NCBI RefSeq assembly: GCF_900291015.1
Contig: NZ_OLKL01000051.1
Coordinates: 162,469-226,468 of the forward strand
Direction of reading: 5' to 3'
DNA: 64,000 nt
Origin: Pseudomonas persica
Lineage (GTDB): Bacteria > Pseudomonadota > Gammaproteobacteria > Pseudomonadales > Pseudomonadaceae
The translations under genes and the position numbers were made by a program. The number at the start of each line of letters is the position of its first letter. Within the stretch, counting starts at the first letter, position 1. Below the pieces are notes generated by a model that saw only the letters and a list, made by a program, of their open reading frames with translations, was not told the origin of the DNA and made no database searches. This document shows positions 26,578 through 35,584 of the stretch, piece by piece.

Positions 26578-26603
26578 ACTCCCGACAGCCTCGGGAGTTT
26601 TTT
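26578..26603 (+). terminator. Second terminator between oprD and the chemoreceptor gene
   Basis: ACTCCCGA-CAGCC-TCGGGAGT followed by TTTTTT. It backs up the oprD terminator and isolates the chemoreceptor gene, which must have its own promoter in 26604-26750. Confidence 0.88.
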
Positions 26604-26761
26604 CCTTCTAGGCCAGCCATTTTCTGATAACCACGCATCGATAAAAAATAGACTCTTAGATTATTTTCAAAACATCTACTTGCCTAATACCTCAAGGCGT
26701 GGGCCTGCTAGCATGGCTTTATTCCCACAGCTAAAAACCAAGAATTCGCGCTGGAGAAATC

Positions 26762-28708
26762 ATGAGCATCAAGCAAAAACTTACATGGGCATTTGCAGCA
26801 ATAGGCTGCCTTCCGGTGGCTCTGGTCGCAGCGCTTGTCGTTCTTAATCTACGTGGAGACGCAAAGGCTTATTTCCTTGAAAGTAGCACCCGTGAAATTC
26901 GCCATATAGATAACGGAATTAAGCAATTTTTCGACAGCATCAGCCAGAACGTTGAACATCTCGCTAAAGATCCTCAGATTACCACCGCAAATGGATTAAA
27001 AAAATATAGTTCCGCCAACGCGCAACAAATTCCTTTTACCGAGAATGATCGCTTGGTTTTGGGCGTCTTCGACAGGTTCGCCACCACTCATCCAACCACA
27101 TTTTCTGTTACCTTGGGTCTAAACGATGGTGGTTTCGTAGGCTGGCCAAGAGACCTTAAACTGGCCAATTACGATCCACGAGTGCGCCCTTGGTACAAGG
27201 CCGCCATGGCAGCTGCACCTAACTCAACCATTCGCACGAGTGCCTACTATTGGGCACTGGATGATGTAGTACTTGTCAGTACAGTTCGCGCTATTGCCGA
27301 TACAAATGGCAATCCAATTGGTGTTGTAGGAGTGGAAGTTTCTCTCAAGCAGCTAACCGACTTGGTTAAGGCCATCAAAATAGGGGACAGCGGGTATCTA
27401 ATGGTAGTGGAGGCCGATGGAAACGTATTGGTCGATCCCGCAAACGAGAAAAACAACTTCAAACCGCTATCTGACCTAGGGCCAGGATACTCTACGTTGG
27501 CAACGACCAGAGATGGAGTGACCAAAGTCGAGATCGACGGTGTGACTTACATCGCCAACGTGGTTAGTTCTCCAGGTATGGGGTGGCGTTATATTAGCTT
27601 GATCAAACTTGAAGACGTGATGGCGCGAGCCAACGACATGACAGTTATCATTGGACTCATTGCAGTCCTATTAGCGGTCATCTTCGCCGTTGTCGGCGTA
27701 AGGTTCGCTAATACGATTAGCCGCCCTATTCGAGGTGTAGCCGATGGTCTTCAGGAAATCGCTGAAGGTGAGGGCGACCTCACGCGAGAACTAGCAGTGC
27801 GGGGTAAGGACGAAACAGCAACCTTGGCAGCCTGGTTCAACCAGTTCCTTGGCATGATCGCGCAACTTATGCGCCGCATCGGCAGCGCGTCCTCCGACCT
27901 ACAAGAGGCGGCAGCTGACACCAGCGAAGTGGCGATCAACATGTCAAAAGCTGCGACGCGGCAGCGCGAAGCGGTGGAATTGGTAAGTACCGCCTTCAAC
28001 GAAATGTTGGCAACTGCTAACGAAGTGGCCCGTTCTTGCAGTCATGCTGCCTCCAGCGCTGACATCGGTTATCGTGAAGCTCACGATGGACAGCAGCGCG
28101 TCGCCGAAGCTACGGGTAGCGTCCTCAGGTTAAGTGATGACCTGCAGCAGTCAGCGCAAACTCTGCAAACGCTTGAGCAAGACAGCAAGAATATCAACAC
28201 CATCCTCAATACCATCCGCTCTATCGCTGAACAGACAAACCTATTGGCCCTGAATGCTGCCATTGAAGCAGCACGGGCCGGCGACCAGGGTCGAGGGTTT
28301 GCTGTAGTGGCGGACGAGGTACGTGCCCTGGCACGGCGTACTGCTGACTCAACCGGCGAGATCGACAGCCTGCTCGCCAACCTTGCGCAGCGAACTCAAG
28401 AGGTGAGTCAGCAGATGCAGAAAAGTCTGGAGGGGTCGCAGGACAGCGTAAAATTCATCCATCAGGCACGCGATAGTTTCGACAAAATTCGCAATTCCGT
28501 GGACTCAATCCGTGACCAAAATGCTCATATCGCTACAGCGGCAGAGGAGCAGCACCAGGTGGCTGAGGAGATCAATCGCCACGTCGCTCAAATCCATTCT
28601 GACGCACAGCTGGTCGAAGTATTTGCCAAATCGGCGCAAACAGGCTCGAATCGCTTGACAGAGACTTCAGCTCAATTGAAAGGGCTGGTCGGGCGGTTCA
28701 AGTTTTGA
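26762..28708 (+). CDS. Methyl-accepting chemotaxis protein with dCache sensor, possible aromatic amino acid receptor
   Basis: A 648-residue chemoreceptor. TM1 is at about residues 8-30, a periplasmic dCache_1 domain at 40-280, TM2 at 295-320, HAMP to about 375, and a signalling domain with the invariant tip core [20 protein letters not shown]. The sensor contains [13 protein letters not shown], matching the Y-R-W-Y part of the amino-acid dCache signature, and YYWALDD supplies an Asp. The later GVVGVEVSL has Glu where PctA-type receptors have Asp. GGAGA precedes the ATG. The context suggests chemotaxis to the amino acid degraded by the module. Confidence 0.85.
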   Translation: MSIKQKLTWAFAAIGCLPVALVAALVVLNLRGDAKAYFLESSTREIRHIDNGIKQFFDSISQNVEHLAKDPQITTANGLKKYSSANAQQIPFTENDRLVLGVFDRFATTHPTTFSVTLGLNDGGFVGWPRDLKLANYDPRVRPWYKAAMAAAPNSTIRTSAYYWALDDVVLVSTVRAIADTNGNPIGVVGVEVSLKQLTDLVKAIKIGDSGYLMVVEADGNVLVDPANEKNNFKPLSDLGPGYSTLATTRDGVTKVEIDGVTYIANVVSSPGMGWRYISLIKLEDVMARANDMTVIIGLIAVLLAVIFAVVGVRFANTISRPIRGVADGLQEIAEGEGDLTRELAVRGKDETATLAAWFNQFLGMIAQLMRRIGSASSDLQEAAADTSEVAINMSKAATRQREAVELVSTAFNEMLATANEVARSCSHAASSADIGYREAHDGQQRVAEATGSVLRLSDDLQQSAQTLQTLEQDSKNINTILNTIRSIAEQTNLLALNAAIEAARAGDQGRGFAVVADEVRALARRTADSTGEIDSLLANLAQRTQEVSQQMQKSLEGSQDSVKFIHQARDSFDKIRNSVDSIRDQNAHIATAAEEQHQVAEEINRHVAQIHSDAQLVEVFAKSAQTGSNRLTETSAQLKGLVGRFKF

Positions 28709-29166
28709 CCTGCGCTTCCAGGATCGAACTCGTTGCAGATGATGTACGCTTGGCCGTCCTTCCGTTCCGGCAATTCCGCATCGGATGGACGAGGCAGCTG
28801 CGGGCACTCAAGCTCTTCCCCGACTCCCAGCTGTCCTGGAAGCGTTACTTCTACGATAACGGCAGCGGACATGCGAGGGCAGCTGTTTTCACCTCCTACG
28901 AGGAGGCCATGGAAGCTGCGGACGAATTCAACAGCCGCACCAGTGAACTGGTCGTTCAGGGGGTACTGGATCCTGTGCTTCAGAGCTCGACCACCCTGAA
29001 AGTCGAGAAAGCACTGACGGCGGCGCGCCGTATCCAGGGAGAAGAGAAGCTCATGGAGCGCGAAGGCGATCAGGCGAAACGCGCATCTGCCCCGTCTCTC
29101 CATGCACGAGTTGGAACTGCACAATACGATGGAGAGCTTGCGCCAACCGCTTCACGAGGAGCTTGA
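28709..29166 (+). pseudogene. 5'-truncated hypothetical gene fused behind the chemoreceptor gene
   Basis: An open frame of about 150 codons starts at the chemoreceptor stop but has no ATG and no ribosome site near its beginning. The part from about 28760 reads as a plausible soluble protein (KLFPDSQLSWKRYFYD, FTSYEEAMEAADEFNSR), then degrades to a likely end near 29100-29166. I read it as a gene that lost its 5' end where the catabolic module was joined to the next cargo block. Family unknown. Confidence 0.4.
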
Positions 29167-29769
29167 ACGCGCCCCCTATGTGGATGTGGTGGCCCTGCCG
29201 CGATTCAATGCGTGCCTTGGCCGTATCGATGACCGGACATGGGAACACATCGGAGCCCTGACTCCCAAGCGCTCGCAGATCTGTCTGCGCGAAGTGACAG
29301 CCAAAGGGTATGGTCTTTCGGGAGCAGACCACTGGGGGAGAACCAAAGCAGAGATACGCGCACTGCTACTTCCGCGAGCCAATCAGCTGCTGCAGTTAGC
29401 GAGCGTCAAGCAGACGCTCGCCGAGGCCAGGATGCGTGGCCAAAGGGTATTGGTCTGCGGTGGCTTCGTGTTCTGGTATGAGGACGATGGGGTGCCTCGG
29501 TGGGTCGTAAAAACACTGGGAGCGAGTCGAGCAGCGATGACGGGAAGACCTTGTGGCATGAGGGAACAATCCTTTCCAAGAACCATGGCCGGATCGTCGT
29601 GCTTCCCTATATCAAAGAGAACGGGGAGAAGGCTCAAGGTCACACGAAGAACGCACCACACGATGGAAAGGCGCTACCTCGCCATCGAGATCAATACGTC
29701 ACACTACCTTTTGAGGTGCTCGAAGGGGATCTCATGATTGGGTTGTTCGGTGAGCTGCACTACGAATGA
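29102..29769 (+). CDS. Hypothetical protein, apparently frameshifted near 29500
   Basis: From the ATG at 29102 a convincing protein is read to about residue 135 (GYGLSGADHWGRTKAEIRAL, then GGFVFWYEDDGVPRWV). After about 29500 that frame becomes Arg/Thr-rich nonsense, while the neighbouring frame carries on convincingly (ILSKNHGRIVVLPYIKENGE to FGELHYE) and stops at 29769. Either one gene suffered a single-base frameshift or a second gene starts at the GTG at 29500. I recognise no family. The upstream neighbour is a truncated hypothetical gene. Confidence 0.45.
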
Positions 29770-29861
29770 AATCCGACTGCAGCTCAATACGTCGTTGGTC
29801 ACGAAGACACACGTTCCCCAGGCGCCACGCATGCACGCCTGGGGTAACCACCCTTGGGTGT

Positions 29862-32800
29862 CTATGCCTTCCGGCCTTCCGATGAACGAATCCTCGCCAA
29901 AGCACGGCTGATCGGAGGACTATCGATCCCCTCCGGGATCAACACATCGTCATCAGGTTGAAGTGCCGTAATCTCTAGGTGGTTATCATCAATTTCCCAA
30001 GCATTTATAACCACAACCCCTGAAGTTGATAAATGATGTGTGGGTCTCCCCTTTGCATCCACCGTGACGACATAGCACCTTTTGTAGTTTTCATAATCGC
30101 TCAGGAACCTATCCAGATTCTCAGAGGAGTCCGGCGTGACCGTAAGAATTCTGGACAAGGCCGAATGAATACTCGATGAGTCATCTTCCCGATCAAGATT
30201 ACTTGTAACCACGACTCGATAGTGCGCGGGGTTCTGCTTGTTAATACCGCGTATCAATGCGATACGCAACGTATTGCTAGGATCTTTATCGCCAACAGTC
30301 TTAGCAATGTTTGAAAAAATTCTTTCCCCAACTATCGGATTTTCAAAGAGGAATACGATAGCAGGAATCCGCCCTCCACCCCCTTGAAAACCTACGCCCC
30401 TCCAACCAGCTTGATCCCACAGACTGACCTGAATGAGAGATGAAATCTTCAACTCTCTATGTTTAAGGGTTGAGAATTGGAACGGATGTTTTGGTCGCTC
30501 CTCGGAAACATCAGCTTTAGGTCGCCAGTCCATTGGCTCAATGTTGTGATGCTCAAACCAAGTCACGCAACGAGTCGGCTGGTGCAACTCTAGGGACGCG
30601 TCCTGATGAGAAGCAATTCCTGGGACAGCATCACGCCCCATGAAATAGCTGTCCAATCCAATATTACAGTTGAAGACAACGGATCGCTCCAAGGCTTTAT
30701 CATCTCGAAGCATTTCTTCCAACCTCGACCAGCCAATCTGAGGGCAGATGATGGTGACAAAACGGAGGCAGAACTCACTGTAGAAATCCTTGATTGTATC
30801 TCGTTGCTCGTCGGTTAAATTGGCGATACTGAACGGCGAGCAGAGGATTTCAGCAGAAGTTACCTGTGCAGCAGTATCGAAACTGTGCTGCAGTATGAAG
30901 TCGTCCTCATCCTCCAACGAGATATCAATATTTACAGCGGGCAATGTAGACGCTAGGTGGTCTGCCATCATCGGCGCGCAGAAGCTTTCCAGCACAGTCA
31001 GCAATTGCTGCGCTAGCTCCATGCAAGGGGACTTCACGGGGAAGGATACGGACACCTTACAACCCAGAATGTAGGAGCTTATGGTCGTCCAGCGGTCTAG
31101 ATAAAGGTCGAGCGGGGCCACCGGAGCGCCCATATCAATGCTGCGCCACATATTTATAAATTGAAGGTCAATAGGTTCACCTTCGGGCCCTGCTTTATCT
31201 TCATGGCCTAAGCAAATCAATAGCGCATCGGCACTGAGCCATAAATCTAACTGATTTAGCTTGTCCGGCAGCCAAGCTAGCCTTTCAATATCCGAGAAAT
31301 TGGCATTAAGAAATAGCTTACCAATGAGAGCCTCATAACTCATTTTCTGATTTTCTGTCCACAGTTCTTCATCCAGTGTTTGAGAGATCAGTTGAGCTAG
31401 GTGATACCAAGTTAATGACTGACCCAAGCGACCCAGCTGACCTTCAATCCACATGAGTTGCTGGTAAATAGCAGCTTGCTTAGCACTGCTCCGCTGCTCC
31501 TTCAGTGCGTCAGAGGTGACAAGGTAAGCTGCCATCAGCGCAGCACCTCGCGCAGCCCAGAGCAGGCCCTGCTTCTCGTAAGCATGGGACAACATATAAA
31601 GGGCAGCGAACATTTCCGTCTTGCTTTCGCTGCTATACAACCCATACAGAGACAACCCGAAGCACTTGATTGCCCTGTAGTAATCCTTTTTGTCGCTACT
31701 CAGTGCTCCTCGTCTCAGATACTTATCCGCCTTTATCCGACTGTTCTCCCGTGCACCGGCATCATCAATGAGCTTATCCATTAGGTCTTCATAAGCTTTG
31801 AGATCTCCGAAGGCTACATCGAGAGCTTCCAGTAAGTTGACGAGGCGAGCCATGGGGTATCCAATCAGCTTATGAGCCCTATCAGCGATGGCGCCCAAAG
31901 ACCTGAAGGTGTTGTTGACCTGCTCCTCGCTTTTAGCAGCCAACAGATCCAGGAGCGCCAATGACGTCTTGGCTTGCAATGCGCCGCTGATCATATCCGC
32001 GTCGTCGGCTATCGAGTTCAACTTCTCTCGAATGGTGGCTTCTATGGAGGCCACATCGAGGGTGCACTTGCCGTCTCGATGAGTGGTGACAACCAGATTG
32101 AACAGCGTTACGACTTTTTCCCAGACCTCAACGTTGTCGGTCTCTTGAGCCACGCCAAGTACTTTCTCAAAGGTGTCCTCGAAGAGCTCGGCATTTTCCA
32201 GCCACCAATACGCGGCCCATGTCAGCTGATAAAGGGAATCGAAATGCTGCCTCTGGGTGCCGAACTTTTTCGCTGTCCGCACAGCGAGATTGAACTGGTG
32301 CTCAACAGCGACGGCATCCCGCTCCAGCTCTTTGTAGATGATGGCACGCTTGGTGTAGAGGTCGACCTGGGAGAGCGTTAAACGGCCTGGATCTTCAATC
32401 TGTTCGATCTGGCGCTCGATGTCTGCTAGCTGGATCTGCTTGTCAGCGTCGAATGGGCCGATCTGAATTTTGCTCTCAATGCTACCTGTAAGACCTAGGT
32501 AATCGATGGCAAGCTGCTGATTCTTGGGCTGCAGTGTTTTATCAAGCAGCCAGGTTCGATCAAGGATTGTGACCTTGACGCCATGCTTTTCCGAAAGGTC
32601 ATCCTGAAGCTGCGCCCTCAGGCTGTTCTTGATGAATCGACTGGAGACACAGAAGATACGTGAGTACCCACGCCCGGTGGACATGATGCTCTCGACATCC
32701 TTCGTGCATTTTGTCTTCCAGTCTTTCTGGGTGCTGACACCGAATGCCCATCGCTCAGACTCCGGAGCCTCGTTTAATCCCCAGAAAAAGGCGATTTGGC

Positions 32801-33092
32801 TGGCTACAGGGTACGTTTCGGTATCGGTTTTACCGTCTCCACCCGCAGTCGGGCCGGTCTGGGCAACCAGGTTGGGACAGATTTCTCGCTCACAAAGCTT
32901 GCGTACGAATATCTCGAACTCAAGCTCTTGGCTTCGGTTGTTCAGGGTCTCGAAGTGGTACTCCAGCATGGAGCGATCGATAGTCGACTCCTGTAGCTTT
33001 ACCGAGTCCGAAAACTGCTCTGGACGTCTCGCTCGCAGAAAGTCTTGCGGCTTAGGGCCATTGATCTTGGTAGCCGATTGTTCCTTGTCCAT
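29862..33092 (-). CDS. Large nuclease-like/TPR protein, candidate single-gene defence factor
   Basis: A 1076-residue soluble protein. The N-terminal 170 residues look like a PD-(D/E)xK-type nuclease region: the LEFEIFVRKLCEREI helix, GPTAGGDGKTDTET with the conserved Asp, then WAFGVSTQKDWK. The middle (about 230-760) is a long run of helical TPR-like repeats with many YYRAIKCFGLSLYGLY-type segments. The C-terminal 200 residues form a separate domain beginning near LKISSLIQVSLWDQAG. AGGAG lies 6 bases before the chosen ATG at 33092. No methylase or partner gene is adjacent. Nuclease plus repeat-sensor architecture suggests anti-phage function, unproven. Confidence 0.6.
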   Translation of the reverse strand: MDKEQSATKINGPKPQDFLRARRPEQFSDSVKLQESTIDRSMLEYHFETLNNRSQELEFEIFVRKLCEREICPNLVAQTGPTAGGDGKTDTETYPVASQIAFFWGLNEAPESERWAFGVSTQKDWKTKCTKDVESIMSTGRGYSRIFCVSSRFIKNSLRAQLQDDLSEKHGVKVTILDRTWLLDKTLQPKNQQLAIDYLGLTGSIESKIQIGPFDADKQIQLADIERQIEQIEDPGRLTLSQVDLYTKRAIIYKELERDAVAVEHQFNLAVRTAKKFGTQRQHFDSLYQLTWAAYWWLENAELFEDTFEKVLGVAQETDNVEVWEKVVTLFNLVVTTHRDGKCTLDVASIEATIREKLNSIADDADMISGALQAKTSLALLDLLAAKSEEQVNNTFRSLGAIADRAHKLIGYPMARLVNLLEALDVAFGDLKAYEDLMDKLIDDAGARENSRIKADKYLRRGALSSDKKDYYRAIKCFGLSLYGLYSSESKTEMFAALYMLSHAYEKQGLLWAARGAALMAAYLVTSDALKEQRSSAKQAAIYQQLMWIEGQLGRLGQSLTWYHLAQLISQTLDEELWTENQKMSYEALIGKLFLNANFSDIERLAWLPDKLNQLDLWLSADALLICLGHEDKAGPEGEPIDLQFINMWRSIDMGAPVAPLDLYLDRWTTISSYILGCKVSVSFPVKSPCMELAQQLLTVLESFCAPMMADHLASTLPAVNIDISLEDEDDFILQHSFDTAAQVTSAEILCSPFSIANLTDEQRDTIKDFYSEFCLRFVTIICPQIGWSRLEEMLRDDKALERSVVFNCNIGLDSYFMGRDAVPGIASHQDASLELHQPTRCVTWFEHHNIEPMDWRPKADVSEERPKHPFQFSTLKHRELKISSLIQVSLWDQAGWRGVGFQGGGGRIPAIVFLFENPIVGERIFSNIAKTVGDKDPSNTLRIALIRGINKQNPAHYRVVVTSNLDREDDSSSIHSALSRILTVTPDSSENLDRFLSDYENYKRCYVVTVDAKGRPTHHLSTSGVVVINAWEIDDNHLEITALQPDDDVLIPEGIDSPPISRALARIRSSEGRKA

Positions 33093-33279
33093 CATCCACT
33101 CCTGAAATGACCAATGGCATCGCCCGGCTACGCTCAACGCTCTAGCCCTAGGTCAACGCAGGCCTCGACGTCATCTGTATGGTGTGCGGTTCACGATGCT
33201 GCGGGACACCCGCGCAGAGTTGGTGCGCGAACGATTGTTCACATCAGCCATAGCCAACCAGGCTGATGCTTGCTCGCAA

Positions 33280-33993
33280 TTATGGTGTTGTCCTTTCGGG
33301 CTGCCAAAAATTACAGCTGAAATTATTCAAGCCCCCGCCGTAGGGACTAGGCCTTACTGCGAACACATCTGGCACAGCATCCCCATCGCCGCCCTCGCGG
33401 AAGAACTCTCTCATAGAGAACAGCGCCTGAGCCTTCAAGCGCTCCCATTCTCGGTACAGGCTGTCTTCGAGATCCCTCGCTGCCTGCGCAGCGCTGGGTT
33501 TGCGCTTGGGCAGCGGCAGGGTGTAGCTGGGCTGAGGGGAGAAATCGTAGACGAACGTCAGGTGACCGTGCTTCCAGTCCGCAGACGGCGACGCTCGCCA
33601 GCGGAATGCAACCTGCACTGATAGTCGCTTGCTGAGATGGAAGGGCGGCCTAATCTGATCATCAATGAAGAATAGCTCCCCCTCTTGACGCTCAGTTTCG
33701 AGCCGGCCCTTCATTTGCTGCACCGCGCGAACGAGGTCACTGCCGGCGCGCAGCGCATCTTGCCGAGTCCGTTCGCGCTTGGCATGGGCCTTGGCCTTGC
33801 TGTACTCAGCGATCGCTTGTTGGAACGCGTGAAGCTTGGTACCCACGTAGGGGCCACAGCCACTGAGCCCAAGGCCATGAATCGGCCCTATGCGCTCTTC
33901 ATCCAGGCACTTGCGCACTGCAGCCCGAAGCACCGTCTCATCAACATCGCTGATTGCAGCTTGCTGATTACTGGGCAAGTTAATGTACGTCAT
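33280..33993 (-). CDS. Hypothetical protein
   Basis: A 237-residue predicted soluble protein with no family I recognise. The N-terminal part contains IGPIHGLGLSGCGPYVGTKL, followed by a charged helix rich in Lys/Arg/Ala (about 60-100) and a beta-rich middle (VAFRWRASPSADWKHGHLTF). The C-terminal third is helical (DLEDSLYREWERLKAQALF). It lies upstream of the nuclease/TPR gene on the same strand, about 190 bases away, and could belong to the same transcript. The opposite-strand frame (33184-33621) is weaker. Confidence 0.5.
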   Translation of the reverse strand: MTYINLPSNQQAAISDVDETVLRAAVRKCLDEERIGPIHGLGLSGCGPYVGTKLHAFQQAIAEYSKAKAHAKRERTRQDALRAGSDLVRAVQQMKGRLETERQEGELFFIDDQIRPPFHLSKRLSVQVAFRWRASPSADWKHGHLTFVYDFSPQPSYTLPLPKRKPSAAQAARDLEDSLYREWERLKAQALFSMREFFREGGDGDAVPDVFAVRPSPYGGGLNNFSCNFWQPERTTP

Positions 33994-34297
33994 GACCGAA
34001 ACTATCCTTGTGAAATGGGCCTAGCTACTCCCCCATCCAACGCCAGAATGATGGCAGGATGACACCACATAGCATGGCTGCAGGGCGACGCGAAGCCCCC
34101 TTGGAATGGGCCAGTGGCTCCAAAGCCCATGCACAGTAGAGGATGTATGAACAGCGCAACGTTCGCAAAAAAGATGTGTGGTTACGGGATTACCAGCATC
34201 CGAGTACGAATCTTGAGTTCGTGAGTGGAGGTCAAAAAGGCGGAATCTGGGTCTAGGAGCGACGCAGGAATACAGGTGCGCATTTAGCGCCAAAGAA

Positions 34298-34400
34298 AAA
34301 GCCGAGCATGAACTCGGCTTTGAAAGAGGTAGGGCGTGAGCCCTATGACGCTTCAACAACCTAGAAGGTTGAGGGGTTAGCCGCTGCCTAACCGTCCCAT
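34298..34400 (-). ncRNA. Cluster of four hairpins ending in an intrinsic terminator, candidate structured RNA
   Basis: Read on the minus strand, four successive stem-loops occur within about 100 bases: GGTTAGGCAGCGGCTAACC (34394-34376), CAACCTTCTAGGTTG (34371-34357), TAGGGCTCACGCCCTA (34345-34330), and a strong AAAGCCGAG/CTCGGCTTT stem (34321-34298) followed by TTCTTT. It lies 3' of the phosphoribosyltransferase gene. It may be only that gene's long 3' UTR and terminator, or a small RNA with its own role. The rest of 33994-34522 holds no credible gene. Confidence 0.45.
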
Positions 34401-34522
34401 TACTTGCCCTTTACGGACTGACCCTGGGAGGTGCTACGCGGGCCTCATCTGGATTTAACGAGCGGGGAGGCTCATGCACACTCGTGATCAATAATAGCGA
34501 AGGGGATACACCTTGTAAAGCA

Positions 34523-35296
34523 TCACACGTCGCTGAACAGGCACACTGCTTCCACCGAAGTGACGCCGTTCATCGCCTGGACGATCTCTTTGGCCACTGT
34601 GAGCGTTCGCCCCGTGGCCAGGAGGTCGTCAACCAACACGACACGTCCAGTAACGTTACCACGAAAAGCTGGATTGCGCCGAAGAGGCGTGAACAGGTGG
34701 CGATACTCCACCGGGATCACCTTCAGGGGAAAGCCATCAGCTTTTTTCAGCCTGAACTGTAGGCCTTTGCGTTCATCGCCAGTGATTTCGCCGTTGTCCT
34801 CTGCTCTTCGGATCATGTCAAAGGCTTCCATTTTGGTCGACTTTACGAAGACATCATGGGCCAATTCAGCATTGAGCACGGAGGCGCATCGCGACGCCAC
34901 GATGCGGCTCAAACTGTAGCCTGACGGCATATACACCACCGTGTCGGCTTGGGTTTGTGCGGCAATCACCGCCAGGATCTCGCTACCGCTATGTGCCAGG
35001 CGTTTGATGGAGGTGATATTGGTCGTGAGGCCGTCTTTGCCTTTGAGGGCGTACAGGAGCGGGCAGTTATCGCCGATCACGCTGGCCTTCCGATCCCGGC
35101 TCCTCTTTGCAGAGGACTTGATCCGTGTGAAAAGGGAGGTGACCTTTAGCCCGCACTCCCGGATGTCCGTTTTGGGGTTGCCATCCACAGTGGTGATCAA
35201 ATGCTCCCTGACGGCGTGGTCAACCGTGACTAGGTTCTGCGTGACGACAAGTCCCAAAGGTTTACCCCGAACAAGAGAACAGATAATAGGCGGCAA
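34523..35296 (-). CDS. Phosphoribosyltransferase-domain protein
   Basis: About 257 residues with a type I PRTase core: the PRPP-binding loop VVLVDDLLATGRTL (about residues 218-231), preceded by a hood region with VIPVEYRHLFTPLRR. The N-terminal half has AQTQADTVVYMPSGYSLSRI, compatible with the rest of the fold. The reaction cannot be assigned. PRTases of this stand-alone kind occur in defence modules, including some retrons, but no reverse transcriptase is present here. The start is uncertain: the frame opens at a TTG, and an ATG-led neighbouring frame (MMVRFAAYYLFSCSG) hints at an N-terminal frameshift. Confidence 0.6.
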   Translation of the reverse strand: MPPIICSLVRGKPLGLVVTQNLVTVDHAVREHLITTVDGNPKTDIRECGLKVTSLFTRIKSSAKRSRDRKASVIGDNCPLLYALKGKDGLTTNITSIKRLAHSGSEILAVIAAQTQADTVVYMPSGYSLSRIVASRCASVLNAELAHDVFVKSTKMEAFDMIRRAEDNGEITGDERKGLQFRLKKADGFPLKVIPVEYRHLFTPLRRNPAFRGNVTGRVVLVDDLLATGRTLTVAKEIVQAMNGVTSVEAVCLFSDV

Positions 35297-35584
35297 AGCG
35301 CACCATCATAATGCCAGCCCAGCCTTACGGCTAGCGAGTTGAGCGGCGCCAGATAAGAGGTTTTTAGGGGATTTACCTTACCATCGCCGCAAGTCATGAT
35401 GGCTTGAAAGGGTTCCTGGGATGAGCCATCGAAATGCCATTTCTGAAGATGCTCAGCTGATCGCCCATTCTTTCCTAGGGTCGACCGATCGGCGCCCGGA
35501 TCATTCTTGAAGGGAGCTCCAAACCTTCAAAACAAGCCTCGCAGCAAACTTGGCCACGCGTACAATACCTCACCAGGAAAAAAA

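Noticed and set aside
33184-33621. Plus-strand frame opposite the hypothetical gene at 33280-33993
   Set aside because: The minus-strand frame is longer and has a more protein-like composition; the plus frame covers only part of it.
34021-35296. Retron (structured RNA, reverse transcriptase and PRTase effector)
   Set aside because: Hairpins and a PRTase are present, but no reverse transcriptase frame with its Y-A-D-D-type motif occurs anywhere nearby.
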